Shown in pieces: positions 1-9,205 of a stretch of DNA of 32,005 nt. Origin of the DNA: Gammaproteobacteria bacterium (lineage in GTDB: Bacteria > Pseudomonadota > Gammaproteobacteria > Pseudomonadales > Balneatricaceae); NCBI GenBank assembly GCA_024230095.1, contig JAAERS010000030.1:1-32005 (forward strand), written 5' to 3'. The translations under genes and the position numbers were made by a program. The notes beneath the pieces are model-generated. The model made no database searches. It was not told the origin of the DNA and saw nothing but the letters and a program-made list of their open reading frames with translations. The first letter of the stretch is position 1, and each line of letters starts with the position of its first letter.

Positions 1-457
1 ACCGTGTAATGTGCTGGCACAAAGAGCATCATCGCTTGCGAGGTTATGTTGATGACAGCATGAGCCATGCCTTCTTGTGGTGTAGTTAATATCAGGGCGC
101 GCTCGAGTAGCCGTATACATGGCTGTTAATAGAACCGTCTGTGTCAAACTATTTATACTTCTGAGCTGGCCAGGGTTTTCAGTTCAAAATTGGGCTATTT
201 GTTTTAACAAAAGTTCTTTGTAAAATAACGAATAGTTAAATTATTGGCCACTATGGTGGCTATTACCTTGGGTTTTGCCTGTTTATAATGGCAATTTCGA
301 GCTTTTCTTGCACCTCATACTTGACTAAGTCAGGGCTTTACCGGAAAATTCGGTCTTTAATTTTCGCCTGTGTTATCGATCAAGCTTCGTTTACGCAGGG
401 CATAATTCAAGTGGGTCGATAAAGACTCGTAATTTTGTTATTTAATGAGGCATTTAA
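1..457. other. Leader region before tig, no complete gene seen
   Basis: No full-length gene is visible. In frame 3 an open run from the window edge to a TAA at 87-89 encodes about 28 residues ending HAFLWCS; it could be the tail of an upstream gene, but I do not recognise it and it may be chance. A TATAAT lies at 284-289 without a good -35 partner. A short inverted repeat, GCCAC-tatg-GTGGC, is at 247-260. I looked for a tRNA T-loop and acceptor end here and found none that fold. Confidence 0.4.
321..349 (+). promoter_or_regulatory. Candidate sigma-70 promoter of tig
   Basis: TTGACT at 321-326 and GAAAAT at 344-349 are separated by 17 bp. This would give a leader of about 100 nt before tig. 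The -10 is weak, and the TATAAT at 284-289 is an alternative. Confidence 0.3.
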
Positions 458-1780
458 ATGCAAGTTTCAGTTGAAGCTACTACTAGCTTGGAACGTCGCG
501 TAACCGTCACCGTTCCTGCCGACAAGATTGACAGCGCGATAGACAAGAAGGTACAAGAAACCTCTAAGACTATTCGTATTGATGGCTTTCGTAAGGGCAA
601 GGTTCCCGCCAAGGTTGTCAAGAAGCGTTACGGCGCAAGCATTCGTCAGGAAGTATTGGGCGATGTGATCCAGACTAGCTATTTTGAAGCTTTGCAAGAA
701 GCCGATATCAACCCAGCTGGTATGCCTGAAATTGAGCCTAAAGAAGATGCTGGCGAAGGTGATTTTAGCTACGTCGCTGTGGTTGAAGTCTATCCAGAAA
801 TTGCCTTGGCCGACGCCTCTGCTTTAAGCGTAGAACGTCAAGCTGGCGCGATTAGCGATACTGATGTTGATAACATGATTGAAATGCTACGCAAGCAACA
901 GACCGAATGGACTGATGTAGAGCGCGCATCCGCTGACGGCGATCAGGTTAATATCGATTTTGAAGGTTTTCAAGACGGTGAAGCTTTCGACGGTGGTGCC
1001 GCGCAAGGCCACGATCTAGTGCTAGGTTCCAATAGCATGATCCCTGGTTTTGAAGAAGGTATTGTTGGCATGTCGACCGGCGAAGAAAAAGCCATTCAAG
1101 TGACCTTCCCTGAAGATTATCAAGCGGAACATTTAGCTGGCAAAGAAGTGACCTTTAACATTACCGCTAACAAGGTTAGCGAAGCCCTATTACCAGAACT
1201 AAATGATGAGTTCTTTGCCAAATTCGGCCCTAAGGCTGAAGGCGAAGAGGGCTTTAAGTCAGAAATTCGCGCTAACATGGAGCGTGAAATGAGCCAGGCA
1301 CTGAAAGCCAAGTTGAAGAATAATGTTTTAGATGCTTACCTTGAGCTGAATGAATTTGATATTCCTAAAGCGTTAGTCAAGGGTGAACTGGACCGCCTGA
1401 AACAACAAGCGATGCAACAGTTTGGTGGCGGTGATCAAAACCAAAACTTAGACCCAAGCATTCTGCCAGACGAAATGTTTCAAGATCAAGCAGACAAGCG
1501 TGTAAAGGTCGGCCTATTGGCAGGTGAAATCATCAAAGCCAATGAAATGAAAGCCGATGAAGATAAAGTGAAGAGCTTGGTTGAAGAGATGGCACAAGGC
1601 TATCAAGACCCTCAAGAATTCGTAGAGTTTTATCTAAACAATGCTGAGCAACGCTCTCAACTGGAAGGTGTAGTTCTAGAAGAAATGGTAGTAGATCATC
1701 TGCTGGCATCAGGCAACGTTACTGACGTTGAAGTGGACTACGAAACAGCGATCAAACCAGCGGAACAAGCTGACGCTTAA
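458..1780 (+). CDS. tig: Trigger factor, ribosome-associated chaperone and prolyl isomerase
   Basis: Trigger factor docks beside the ribosome exit tunnel, shields nascent chains and has FKBP-type peptidyl-prolyl isomerase activity. The 440-aa protein has the family's length and order: an N-terminal ribosome-binding domain (about 1-130) with the signature loop GFRKGKVP, whose Phe44-Arg45-Lys46 match the ribosome contact of E. coli; an FKBP-like domain (about 150-245); and an alpha-helical C-terminal cradle. The ATG at 458 follows ATGAGG at 445-450 with 7 nt spacing. It heads the conserved tig-clpP-clpX-lon order but has its own strong terminator, so it is probably a separate transcription unit. 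Identification is secure. Confidence 0.98.
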   Translation: MQVSVEATTSLERRVTVTVPADKIDSAIDKKVQETSKTIRIDGFRKGKVPAKVVKKRYGASIRQEVLGDVIQTSYFEALQEADINPAGMPEIEPKEDAGEGDFSYVAVVEVYPEIALADASALSVERQAGAISDTDVDNMIEMLRKQQTEWTDVERASADGDQVNIDFEGFQDGEAFDGGAAQGHDLVLGSNSMIPGFEEGIVGMSTGEEKAIQVTFPEDYQAEHLAGKEVTFNITANKVSEALLPELNDEFFAKFGPKAEGEEGFKSEIRANMEREMSQALKAKLKNNVLDAYLELNEFDIPKALVKGELDRLKQQAMQQFGGGDQNQNLDPSILPDEMFQDQADKRVKVGLLAGEIIKANEMKADEDKVKSLVEEMAQGYQDPQEFVEFYLNNAEQRSQLEGVVLEEMVVDHLLASGNVTDVEVDYETAIKPAEQADA

Positions 1781-1802
1781 TCGGGTTTTAGCCGCCTTTT
1801 AG

Positions 1803-1840
1803 AAAACGGCAAGGTGCCTTTGGTGCCTTGCCGTTTTTTT
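1803..1840 (+). terminator. Rho-independent terminator of tig
   Basis: A perfect 12-bp stem, AAAACGGCAAGG (1803-1814) with CCTTGCCGTTTT (1826-1837), has an 11-nt loop that can close further through CC/GG pairs. A T-run follows to 1840. It lies 23 bp after the tig stop codon. Confidence 0.93.
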
Positions 1841-1861
1841 ATGACTTTTTGTTAACAACCC

Positions 1862-1890
1862 CTTGGTATTACGACTTGTCGATACCATAA
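1862..1890 (+). promoter_or_regulatory. Structured leader or possible heat-shock promoter before clpP
   Basis: The segment contains GGTAT-ta-CGAC-tt-GTCG-ATACC (1865-1886), an inverted repeat with a 2-nt bulge. It overlaps a partial sigma-32-like match, CTTGGT at 1862-1867 and TACCATAA at 1883-1890 with 15 bp between them. clpP is a classic heat-shock gene, but both elements have two mismatches, so this is only a candidate. Confidence 0.25.
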
Positions 1891-1962
1891 AGGAAGTGTA
1901 TTGTTAGACAGCAAAGATACTGGTAAAAGTTACCTCAGTTATAACATGGAGCAAATACATCA

Positions 1963-2595
1963 ATGAGCCTTAATGTGCCATACAGCGCGGCCCTTAGTCC
2001 CGAACTCAATGCCCTTGTACCTATGGTTATCGAACAGACTTCACGTGGTGAGCGTTCGTATGACATCTACTCACGGTTATTGAAGGAACGCGTTATTTTT
2101 TTGGTGGGGCAGGTAGAAGACCACATGGCCAACCTAGTGGTTGCGCAATTGTTGTTTTTAGAAGCTGAAAACCCCGATAAAGATATACACCTTTATATTA
2201 ATTCGCCGGGCGGTTCCGTTACTGCAGGTATGTCTATTTATGATACCATGCAGTTTATTAAACCTGATGTAAGCACTATGTGTATCGGTCAAGCAGCCAG
2301 CATGGGAGCCCTTTTACTAACAGGTGGAGCCGAAGGTAAACGACATTGCTTACCCAACTCGCGCATGATGATTCATCAACCCCTTGGTGGCTATCAAGGG
2401 CAAGCCACGGATATTGAAATTCACACACGTGAAATTCTAAATATACGTGAAAAGCTGAATCGTATAATGGCCCAGCATACGGGCCAGGATTTTGATAAGG
2501 TGGCAGAAGACACCGATCGTGACAACTTCATGAACGCTGACCAAGCTCAGGCCTACGGTTTAATTGACAGTGTTTTGGACAAGCGTCCTGCGTAA
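1963..2595 (+). CDS. clpP: ClpP, ATP-dependent Clp protease proteolytic subunit
   Basis: ClpP forms a double-heptamer serine protease barrel that degrades substrates unfolded by ClpX or ClpA in the cytoplasm. The 210-aa protein shows the full catalytic triad: Ser113 in [11 protein letters not shown], His138 in MIHQPLGG and Asp187 in TDRDNF, each two residues further on than in the E. coli precursor. The short N-terminal extension fits a self-cleaved propeptide. The ATG at 1963 has only a weak upstream GGA (1948-1950). clpX begins 110 bp downstream with no terminator between, so the two are probably co-transcribed. Length and motifs are those of a normal, intact family member. Confidence 0.98.
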   Translation: MSLNVPYSAALSPELNALVPMVIEQTSRGERSYDIYSRLLKERVIFLVGQVEDHMANLVVAQLLFLEAENPDKDIHLYINSPGGSVTAGMSIYDTMQFIKPDVSTMCIGQAASMGALLLTGGAEGKRHCLPNSRMMIHQPLGGYQGQATDIEIHTREILNIREKLNRIMAQHTGQDFDKVAEDTDRDNFMNADQAQAYGLIDSVLDKRPA

Positions 2596-2705
2596 ATAAC
2601 TAAAGAGGCCTTGGTTGACGTCGATAGGTATTATTAATCGACATTGGCCCGGAGCCAAAAAGTGAGAACGAAGCAGTATCACTGCTAAATAATTGGTACT
2701 AATCA

Positions 2706-3986
2706 ATGACTACCAGTAATGATGGAAATGGCGAAGGAGGCAAGCTTTTATATTGCTCCTTTTGTGGAAAAAGCCAAAATGATGTACGCAAGCTGATTGC
2801 AGGGCCTTCTGTATTCATCTGTGACGAATGTGTGGACCTGTGCAACGATATTATTCGCGAGGAGATTCTCGAGCAATCTGATGTGCCTAGTGAAGAGCGC
2901 TTGCCGACACCAAAAGAAATTCGAGCGGCCCTAGAAGAGTATGTAATTGGTCAACAAAGAGCCAAAATGGTATTGGCTGTTGCCGTATACAACCATTATA
3001 AGCGCTTGCGTTATGAAGGCACCAAAGATGATGTTGAACTAGGCAAGAGTAATATCTTGTTGATTGGCCCCACCGGCAGTGGCAAAACCTTATTGGCTGA
3101 AACTTTGGCGCGCCTATTGAATGTGCCATTCACCATTGCCGATGCGACCACCTTAACCGAAGCAGGTTATGTTGGCGAAGACGTCGAGAACATCATACAA
3201 AAGCTGTTACAAAAGTGTGACTATGACGTCGAAAAAGCACAAAAAGGTATTGTGTACATTGACGAGATTGACAAAATTTCTCGCAAATCAGACAACCCAT
3301 CGATCACGCGTGATGTATCTGGCGAAGGTGTACAGCAAGCCCTACTAAAGCTGATCGAAGGCACCGTTGCTTCCGTACCTCCGCAGGGTGGACGCAAGCA
3401 CCCGCAACAAGATTTTCTACAAGTTGATACCAGTAATATTCTCTTTGTCTGTGGTGGTGCTTTTGCAGGTCTTGATCAAGTTATTCGGGATCGTACAGAT
3501 AAAAGTAGTATCGGTTTCTCGGCTTCGGTTAATAGCAAAGCGGACATAGATATCGGAACATTACTGCATACGGTAGAAGCTGAAGACTTAGTAAAATTCG
3601 GACTTATACCAGAATTTGTCGGCCGTTTGCCGATGATCGCAACTTTAGAAGAGCTTGATGAAAAGGCATTAATGCAAATTCTCACCGAGCCTAAGAATTC
3701 CTTAACTAAGCAGTACGACAAGTTGTTTGAAATGGAAGGCGTAGAAATTGATTTTCGAGAGGAGGCCCTACAGGCAGTCGCTCGTAAGGCTATGGAACGC
3801 AAGACGGGTGCCCGCGGCCTACGTTCCATCATGGAATCTGTATTACTCCCAACCATGTACGAATTACCTGACATGGCTGACGTAGAAAAAGTTGTTGTTG
3901 ATGAAAATGCCATTAATGGCTCCTCAGAACCGTTACTTATCCATGGTAAAGGCCAAGAGTTAGCCCAAGCGGCCAGTGACGAATAG
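2706..3986 (+). CDS. clpX: ClpX, ATPase and unfoldase of the ClpXP protease
   Basis: ClpX is the hexameric AAA+ unfoldase that recognises tagged substrates such as ssrA-tagged proteins and feeds them to ClpP. Visible parts of the 426-aa protein are the N-terminal zinc-binding domain with Cys17, Cys20, Cys39 and Cys42; Walker A GPTGSGKT (121-128); the pore loop GYVG (about 154-157); Walker B VYIDEID (about 183-189); the RKH loop; the IGF tripeptide in SSIGFSA that plugs into ClpP; and the sensor-2 motif GARGLRS. No convincing Shine-Dalgarno precedes the ATG, but the start keeps the complete zinc finger. A small inverted repeat, GTCGAT/ATCGAC (2620-2642), lies in the gap after clpP. A terminator follows at 4001-4044. 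Confidence 0.98.
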   Translation: MTTSNDGNGEGGKLLYCSFCGKSQNDVRKLIAGPSVFICDECVDLCNDIIREEILEQSDVPSEERLPTPKEIRAALEEYVIGQQRAKMVLAVAVYNHYKRLRYEGTKDDVELGKSNILLIGPTGSGKTLLAETLARLLNVPFTIADATTLTEAGYVGEDVENIIQKLLQKCDYDVEKAQKGIVYIDEIDKISRKSDNPSITRDVSGEGVQQALLKLIEGTVASVPPQGGRKHPQQDFLQVDTSNILFVCGGAFAGLDQVIRDRTDKSSIGFSASVNSKADIDIGTLLHTVEAEDLVKFGLIPEFVGRLPMIATLEELDEKALMQILTEPKNSLTKQYDKLFEMEGVEIDFREEALQAVARKAMERKTGARGLRSIMESVLLPTMYELPDMADVEKVVVDENAINGSSEPLLIHGKGQELAQAASDE

Positions 3987-4000
3987 GCGCTACAGCTTTA

Positions 4001-4044
4001 AGGCACTAATTAAAAGGGGGCCTGCAGCTCCCTTTTTTGTGCCT
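4001..4044 (+). terminator. Terminator of clpPX
   Basis: The core hairpin pairs AAAAGGG (4012-4018) with CCCTTTT (4030-4036), extended inward by a G-U pair and two G-C pairs, and is followed by T's. An outer arm, AGGCAC (4001-4006) with GTGCCT (4039-4044), can lengthen the structure. Confidence 0.85.
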
Positions 4045-4123
4045 CACACTTACGCCGCCTTCTACATTGACTGGCTATGTTTTCATTTTTTGACCTTTTT
4101 TACTGTCCATTTAACAATGGCTA

Positions 4124-4151
4124 CTTGCATTTTCACTGCAAGTCCGCATTA
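4124..4151 (+). promoter_or_regulatory. Sigma-32-like heat-shock promoter of lon
   Basis: CTTGCA (4124-4129), 14 bp, then CCGCATTA (4144-4151) matches the sigma-32 consensus CTTGAA / CCCCATNT with one change in each core hexamer. lon is a standard member of that regulon. The -35 element lies in a perfect 7-bp inverted repeat, ACTTGCA (4123-4129) and TGCAAGT (4137-4143), which might be an operator. No comparably good sigma-70 promoter was seen in this gap. Confidence 0.55.
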
Positions 4152-4209
4152 ATCAACCTATGAGATATTAATGGGCAATACATCGCCCTATCTGAGAGGA
4201 AAGTATAGT

Positions 4210-6609
4210 ATGAGTGACAAGTTGCCTTTAATTCCACTACGTGACGTGGTGGTTTACCCCCATATGGTTATTCCTTTGTTCGTTGGCCGTCAAAAGTCCA
4301 TAGAAGCACTCGAACATGCCATGGCTAATAATGAAATTATTGTGGTGGTCGCTCAGCGTAACGCAGATGAAGACGATCCAAATGCCAAAGGTCTCTATAA
4401 CATCGGTACTTCAGCGCGCATTCTGCAGCTCTTAAAACTGCCTGATGGCACGGTGAAAGTACTGGTTGAAGGCGAGGAGCGGGTGACTATCGACTGCATC
4501 CATACCGAGCAAGGTTTCGCTACCACTGAAGTAACGCCGTTTGAAGAAGACGACCTTTCCGAGAACGAAAAGAAAGCTTTGTCTCATACCCTGGTAGCTC
4601 AGTTTGAACAGTTCGTAAAATTGAGCAAAAAAGTGCCGTCCGAAGTTATGTCCTCAGTAAATAATATCGACGACCCAACGCGACTGGCTGATACCATTGC
4701 GGCGCAAATGAATTTGAAACTTGAAGAGAAACAAAAGCTATTAGAAATGGCTTCTGTTAAATCACGCTTAGAGCACCTTATGAGTCAAATGGAAGGTGAA
4801 ATTGACTTAGTAAAAGTGGAAAAGCGCATTCGTGGTCGAGTTAAAAAACAAATGGAAAAAAGCCAGCGTGAATACTATTTGAATGAGCAGATGAAAGCCA
4901 TTCAGAAAGAGCTGGGGGATATAGATGAGCACGGTGCTAGTAATGACCTAGATGAATTACTACAAAAAATCACTGATGCAGGCATGCCTAAAGAAGCCAA
5001 AGACAAATCCATGAGTGAGCTGGGTAAGTTGAAGATGATGTCGCCCATGTCAGCCGAAGCCAATGTGGTACGTGGGTATATTGACTGGATGGTTACCATT
5101 CCTTGGAAAAAGAAAAGTCGCTTAAAGCATGATCTAGATGCAGCGAGCAAGGTACTCGAAGCCGACCACTATGGCTTGACCGAGGTGAAAGAGCGGATTC
5201 TAGAGTATTTAGCAGTACAGCAACGCGTCAAGAAGGTGCGCGGTTCCATTTTGTGTCTAGTAGGGCCGCCAGGAGTCGGTAAAACGTCCTTAGGCAAGTC
5301 TATCGCACGGGCTACCGGCAGAAAGTATGTGCGCATGGCTCTAGGTGGTGTTCGAGATGAAGCAGAGGTTCGCGGGCATCGTCGTACATATATTGGTTCC
5401 ATGCCAGGCAAGCTAGTGCAAAAGATGTCCAAGGTGGGCGTCAAAAACCCTTTATTCTTACTTGATGAAATTGACAAGATGGGCATGGATCACCGGGGTG
5501 ATCCAGCTTCAGCTTTGTTAGAAGTACTGGATCCGGAGCAAAATAATAGCTTTAACGACCATTATCTAGAAGTGGATTATGATCTTTCGGATGTGATGTT
5601 CGTTTGCACCTCCAATTCCATGAATATACCCGGGCCGTTATTGGATCGTATGGAAGTTATTCGAATTCCAGGCTACACAGAAGACGAAAAAGTCAGCATC
5701 GCTGCCCGCTACTTGATACCCAAGCAGTTGGCACTAAATGGTTTATCTCCCACGGAATTAACCATTGATGAAAGCGCTTTGCGAGATATGATTCGTTACT
5801 ACACGCGAGAAGCCGGTGTTCGTAACCTAGAAAGGGAAGTCGCCAAGGTCTGTCGCAAGGTAGTAAAGGAACTATTACTCAATAAAGATACCAAGGGCGC
5901 CAGTCAAACAGTCAATGCTGATGCGCTAGAACACTATGCCGGTGTGCGCAAATTCAGCTACGGCGAAGCCGAAACTAACGACCGTATTGGACACGTTAAT
6001 GGGCTAGCTTGGACGCAGGTAGGCGGTGACATATTAACCATCGAGGCTGCAGCAGTTAAAGGTAAGGGTCGGCTTATTAAAACAGGCTCTTTAGGCGACG
6101 TCATGCAGGAATCCATTCAAGCTGCCCTTACAGTGGTACGTGGCCGAAGTGAAGCGATTGGCGTAAAGGCTGATTTCCATGAGAACAACGATATCCATAT
6201 ACATGTACCTGAAGGCGCTACGCCAAAAGATGGCCCCTCAGCGGGTATTGGCATGTGCACCGCTTTGGTATCCGTGTTAACAGGGATACCCGTGCGCGCT
6301 GATGTGGCGATGACCGGTGAAATAACGCTCCGTGGACAGGTGCTGCCAATAGGTGGTTTAAAGGAAAAATTGCTTGCTGCTCATCGCGGTGGAATCAAGA
6401 CTGTGATCATTCCAGATGAGAATAAACGTGACTTAAAAGAGATTCCAGATAATATTAAGGCTGATTTATCTATAAAACCTGTAAAATGGATCGACGAAGT
6501 CATCGATTTAGCGTTACAATTCGCTCCCCAGCCTCTTGTTGTTGATTCTGCGGCCACTAGCAGCGCGACACAGGAATCGGGAGAAACTGAAACAATCAGT
6601 ACCCATTAG
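4210..6609 (+). CDS. lon: Lon, ATP-dependent serine protease
   Basis: Lon degrades misfolded proteins and short-lived regulators; AAA+ and protease domains are on one chain. The longest frame opens at 4171, but the ATG at 4210 is preferred: it follows GAGAGGA (4194-4200) with 9 nt spacing and yields the family N-terminus MSDKLPLIPLRD, giving 799 aa. Domains are the N-terminal LON substrate domain (about 1-200), a helical linker, AAA+ with Walker A GPPGVGKT (352-359) and Walker B FLLDEIDK, and the C-terminal protease domain with Ser677 in DGPSAGIGM and Lys720 in GGLKEK, the expected Ser-Lys dyad. The divergent, Ser-rich tail is normal for Lon. It has its own probable heat-shock promoter. Confidence 0.98.
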   Translation: MSDKLPLIPLRDVVVYPHMVIPLFVGRQKSIEALEHAMANNEIIVVVAQRNADEDDPNAKGLYNIGTSARILQLLKLPDGTVKVLVEGEERVTIDCIHTEQGFATTEVTPFEEDDLSENEKKALSHTLVAQFEQFVKLSKKVPSEVMSSVNNIDDPTRLADTIAAQMNLKLEEKQKLLEMASVKSRLEHLMSQMEGEIDLVKVEKRIRGRVKKQMEKSQREYYLNEQMKAIQKELGDIDEHGASNDLDELLQKITDAGMPKEAKDKSMSELGKLKMMSPMSAEANVVRGYIDWMVTIPWKKKSRLKHDLDAASKVLEADHYGLTEVKERILEYLAVQQRVKKVRGSILCLVGPPGVGKTSLGKSIARATGRKYVRMALGGVRDEAEVRGHRRTYIGSMPGKLVQKMSKVGVKNPLFLLDEIDKMGMDHRGDPASALLEVLDPEQNNSFNDHYLEVDYDLSDVMFVCTSNSMNIPGPLLDRMEVIRIPGYTEDEKVSIAARYLIPKQLALNGLSPTELTIDESALRDMIRYYTREAGVRNLEREVAKVCRKVVKELLLNKDTKGASQTVNADALEHYAGVRKFSYGEAETNDRIGHVNGLAWTQVGGDILTIEAAAVKGKGRLIKTGSLGDVMQESIQAALTVVRGRSEAIGVKADFHENNDIHIHVPEGATPKDGPSAGIGMCTALVSVLTGIPVRADVAMTGEITLRGQVLPIGGLKEKLLAAHRGGIKTVIIPDENKRDLKEIPDNIKADLSIKPVKWIDEVIDLALQFAPQPLVVDSAATSSATQESGETETISTH

Positions 6610-6631
6610 GGCAATTATTTGAAACCCTTGC

Positions 6632-6661
6632 TTGACAAGGCTTTAGGCAAGTTGGTATAAA
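6632..6661 (+). promoter_or_regulatory. Strong sigma-70 promoter of hupB
   Basis: A perfect TTGACA (6632-6637) is followed after 18 bp by TATAAA (6656-6661), with an extended -10 TGG directly in front. It starts about 22 bp after the lon stop, giving a leader of about 110 nt. A strong promoter suits an abundant nucleoid protein. Confidence 0.82.
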
Positions 6662-6780
6662 TTGTCCCTGTTGGACGCTAACAACTAATAACAAATTAAA
6701 ATTAAAATTGAAATTCACTTGCCTGCTGGAACTAATGCGCCAGGTAATACAAAACACAAATACCATTAAAGGGGATTAAT

Positions 6781-7053
6781 GTGAACAAATCTGAACTGAT
6801 CGAAGCTATCACACAAGACGCTGACTTATCAAAAGCTGCTGCCGGACGCGCACTGGACGCTGTTATTAACGCGGTAACTGGCGCTTTGAAAGATGGTGAA
6901 TCCGTATCCTTGGTTGGCTTTGGTACTTTCTCCGTGAAAGCCCGCGCTGCACGTACTGGTCGTAACCCACAGACTGGCGCAACTATTGAAATTGCGGCGG
7001 CGAACATCCCAAGCTTCAAGGCCGGTAAAGCACTGAAAGACGCTGTAAACTAA
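6781..7053 (+). CDS. hupB: HU-family nucleoid DNA-binding protein (HU-beta type)
   Basis: HU is a small histone-like dimer that bends and compacts DNA without much sequence specificity. The 90-aa protein has the standard length, the N-terminal helical dimerisation body MNKSELIE, and the DNA-gripping beta-arm with [12 protein letters not shown] followed by the [12 protein letters not shown] tail. The start is GTG; the ATG overlapping it is in another frame. AAGGGGA (6769-6775) is a strong ribosome binding site 5 nt upstream. Placement after lon and before ppiD is the classic hupB neighbourhood. It has its own promoter and terminator, so it is a single-gene unit. Confidence 0.97.
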   Translation: MNKSELIEAITQDADLSKAAAGRALDAVINAVTGALKDGESVSLVGFGTFSVKARAARTGRNPQTGATIEIAAANIPSFKAGKALKDAVN

Positions 7054-7120
7054 GCGTTAATAGCTGCCTCGACAGAACTGGCCTTAGACCTAGCTACAGC
7101 CAAGTACTAGGGCCAAAGAT

Positions 7121-7148
7121 AAAACGCATTCTCAGGAATGCGTTTTTT
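7121..7148 (+). terminator. Rho-independent terminator of hupB
   Basis: A perfect stem, AAAACGCATT (7121-7130) with AATGCGTTTT (7137-7146), gains one C-G pair inside, leaving a 4-nt loop. T's follow. Confidence 0.93.
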
Positions 7149-7228
7149 GTTTGAATCATAAGTAAGCTGGCTACCCATATTGGCCAGTAACAATACACAC
7201 CGGCAAACGGTGTCTGGATACCAAATTC

Positions 7229-9115
7229 ATGCTGCAAAGTATTCGTGACAATGCCCAAGGCATTGTATCCAAAATTCTCGTAAGCTTGATCGCTTTCACC
7301 TTCGTTATTTGGGGTGCTGAATCACTATTTTCGTTCTCTACCGGTAGTGACGCGCCAGCCGCCGTCAACGGGCAGGATATCTCACTGCAAGACCTGGCTC
7401 AGGCAACTGAAGTGCAACGGCGTCAAGTATTGATGAGCAATCCTGATCTTGATCCTGTGGCGCTTGATATACAAGCTATTCAAGCCAACACGCTAGAACA
7501 ACTTATAAAAGAGCAAATCTTGTTACAGCAAGCTCAACAATCAGGTATGGCTATTTCTGCGGCCAACGTAAACCAAATGATAGTTGACTCCAAAGATTTT
7601 CAGGTTGATGGCAAGTTCGACTCTCAATTATTCCAATCATTGATTGCTAATGTTGGCCTTACGGCCAATGTATACAAGCAGACATTGGAAAAAAATAGCC
7701 TAATCAATCAATTGCAACAGGGCGTGGCGGCATCAGCCTTCACCTTGCCAGAACAAGCCAATTTAGTAGCGGCCCTGGACGGACAAACCCGTACTTTTGA
7801 AGTTATGGTTTTACCATATGCCCAGCAATTAGCGGCTATCGAAGTCACTACCCAGCAAATCGAACAATACTATCAGGCCAATTCTGAGCACTATTTATCG
7901 CCAGAACAAGTACAAGTTGATTATGTCGTCCTCACTAAGGAGCAATTCAAGCAACAAGTACAAGTATCAGATCAACAAATTCAAGATGCCTATGCTGAAG
8001 CTGAACTACAACATCAAAGTAGTGAAGAGCGAGAGGCAGCTCACATATTGTTTAATGTTGATGATCGACAGTCAGAAGCACAGGCACTTAGTTTAGCTGA
8101 ACAAGCCTACACTGAGCTACAGAACGGATCTAGTTTCGCTAGCGTAGCGGCTGAGTACTCCCAAGATGCCGGCACATCGGCAGATGGTGGTTCTTTAGGA
8201 TCTGTATTTGCAGGAGACTTTGGTGGCGAATTTGACGAAGCCTTATTCGGTCTAGAGGTAGGTGCCTATACGAAACCTGTCGTTACTCAGTTTGGGGTTC
8301 AGATTATTCGCTTAGAAGGTTTGGTTAACAATACTTATCCATCACTAGCCGAACAAGAGGAATATCTGCGAGCCGAATTGCAGTTACAGGGTGCTGAAAA
8401 TTTATTTGTTGCCGCCAGCGAGACCATGGCTGACATTGCCTTTTCGTCACCTGATTTGCTAGAACTAAGCGAAGAATTAGCGTTGAACATCGAAACTTCA
8501 GTATTTTTTGATCGCAATGGCGCCACCGAATTTGGTGATCTTGCTGCCCGTGTTGCCAGTGCGGCTTTCGCCGACGACGTATTTGCACAAGGCAATAATT
8601 CGGAAGTGATTGAGATGGCTTCGAATAAGTTGTTAGTATTGCACCTCAAGGACCATAAACCGGCAGCACTGCAGGGTTTGACAGACGTCTCTGATGCCAT
8701 TGCAGCCCAGTTGTCTCAGGAGGCCGCTATAAAGCAATTACAGGCCACAGCCGATACTTATGTACTCCAACTTCAAGAGGGCGCTGAGGCGGCTTCAGTG
8801 GCCTCTGATGCCGGATTAGAGTGGGCGACATATGAAAACTCACCACGCTTGAATAATGCCATCAGCCCTACTTTAAGTCAGGCGGTGTTCAAACTAGCTC
8901 GACCAGCACAAGGAGCTATCTATAGCTCTAGTATGGATTTCACTGGCGATGTGTCAGTAATTCGCTTACTTGAAGTAACCGACGCTAATAGCGAAGATCT
9001 GGCAACTGAACAGAGAGTTTCTTTAACGAATGCGCTATCACGCATGCAAGGGCAAGCCGAACTTATTGCCTTTGAAGCCGTGCTTGGGGAAAAAGCGGAA
9101 GTTGAACGTTTCTAA
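7229..9115 (+). CDS. ppiD: PpiD-type membrane-anchored periplasmic chaperone with parvulin domain
   Basis: PpiD is anchored in the inner membrane near the Sec translocon and helps proteins folding as they emerge in the periplasm. The 628-aa protein begins with a short cytoplasmic segment and one transmembrane helix (about 12-32, KILVSLIAFTFVIWGAE), then a SurA-like N-terminal chaperone region, a parvulin/rotamase domain (about 265-370, from EAAHILF to FGVQIIRLEG, including GTSADGGSLG), and a second Gln- and Ala-rich helical region. Length matches PpiD (about 620). The ATG at 7229 has a poor Shine-Dalgarno. The gene stands alone between two terminators. Parvulin domains of true PpiD are often catalytically weak; activity cannot be judged here. 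Confidence 0.95.
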   Translation: MLQSIRDNAQGIVSKILVSLIAFTFVIWGAESLFSFSTGSDAPAAVNGQDISLQDLAQATEVQRRQVLMSNPDLDPVALDIQAIQANTLEQLIKEQILLQQAQQSGMAISAANVNQMIVDSKDFQVDGKFDSQLFQSLIANVGLTANVYKQTLEKNSLINQLQQGVAASAFTLPEQANLVAALDGQTRTFEVMVLPYAQQLAAIEVTTQQIEQYYQANSEHYLSPEQVQVDYVVLTKEQFKQQVQVSDQQIQDAYAEAELQHQSSEEREAAHILFNVDDRQSEAQALSLAEQAYTELQNGSSFASVAAEYSQDAGTSADGGSLGSVFAGDFGGEFDEALFGLEVGAYTKPVVTQFGVQIIRLEGLVNNTYPSLAEQEEYLRAELQLQGAENLFVAASETMADIAFSSPDLLELSEELALNIETSVFFDRNGATEFGDLAARVASAAFADDVFAQGNNSEVIEMASNKLLVLHLKDHKPAALQGLTDVSDAIAAQLSQEAAIKQLQATADTYVLQLQEGAEAASVASDAGLEWATYENSPRLNNAISPTLSQAVFKLARPAQGAIYSSSMDFTGDVSVIRLLEVTDANSEDLATEQRVSLTNALSRMQGQAELIAFEAVLGEKAEVERF

Positions 9116-9144
9116 GACAGAGCATATGTCCAGTATTTCAAGTT

Positions 9145-9176
9145 AAAAAAAAGGCAGTCAAATGACTGCCTTTTTT
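9145..9176. terminator. Bidirectional terminator between ppiD and hpt
   Basis: GGCAGTC (9153-9159) pairs with GACTGCC (9164-9170), flanked by a run of A's before and T's after (9145-9176). It can stop both convergent genes. Confidence 0.93.
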
Positions 9177-9205
9177 ATAGTTGGATGGGATGGTAGCCTA
9201 ACTTT

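Noticed and set aside
150-220. Possible tRNA, from a GTTCAAAAT stretch resembling a T-loop
   Set aside because: No matching acceptor, D-arm or anticodon stem could be built around it.
3476-3913. 145-codon open frame on the minus strand inside clpX
   Set aside because: It lies wholly antisense to a clear clpX sequence, is Ser-rich without domain pattern, and has no ribosome binding site. It is a shadow of the codon pattern.
8335-8700. 121-codon open frame antisense to ppiD
   Set aside because: Fully covered by an intact ppiD gene; no start signals and no recognisable protein features.
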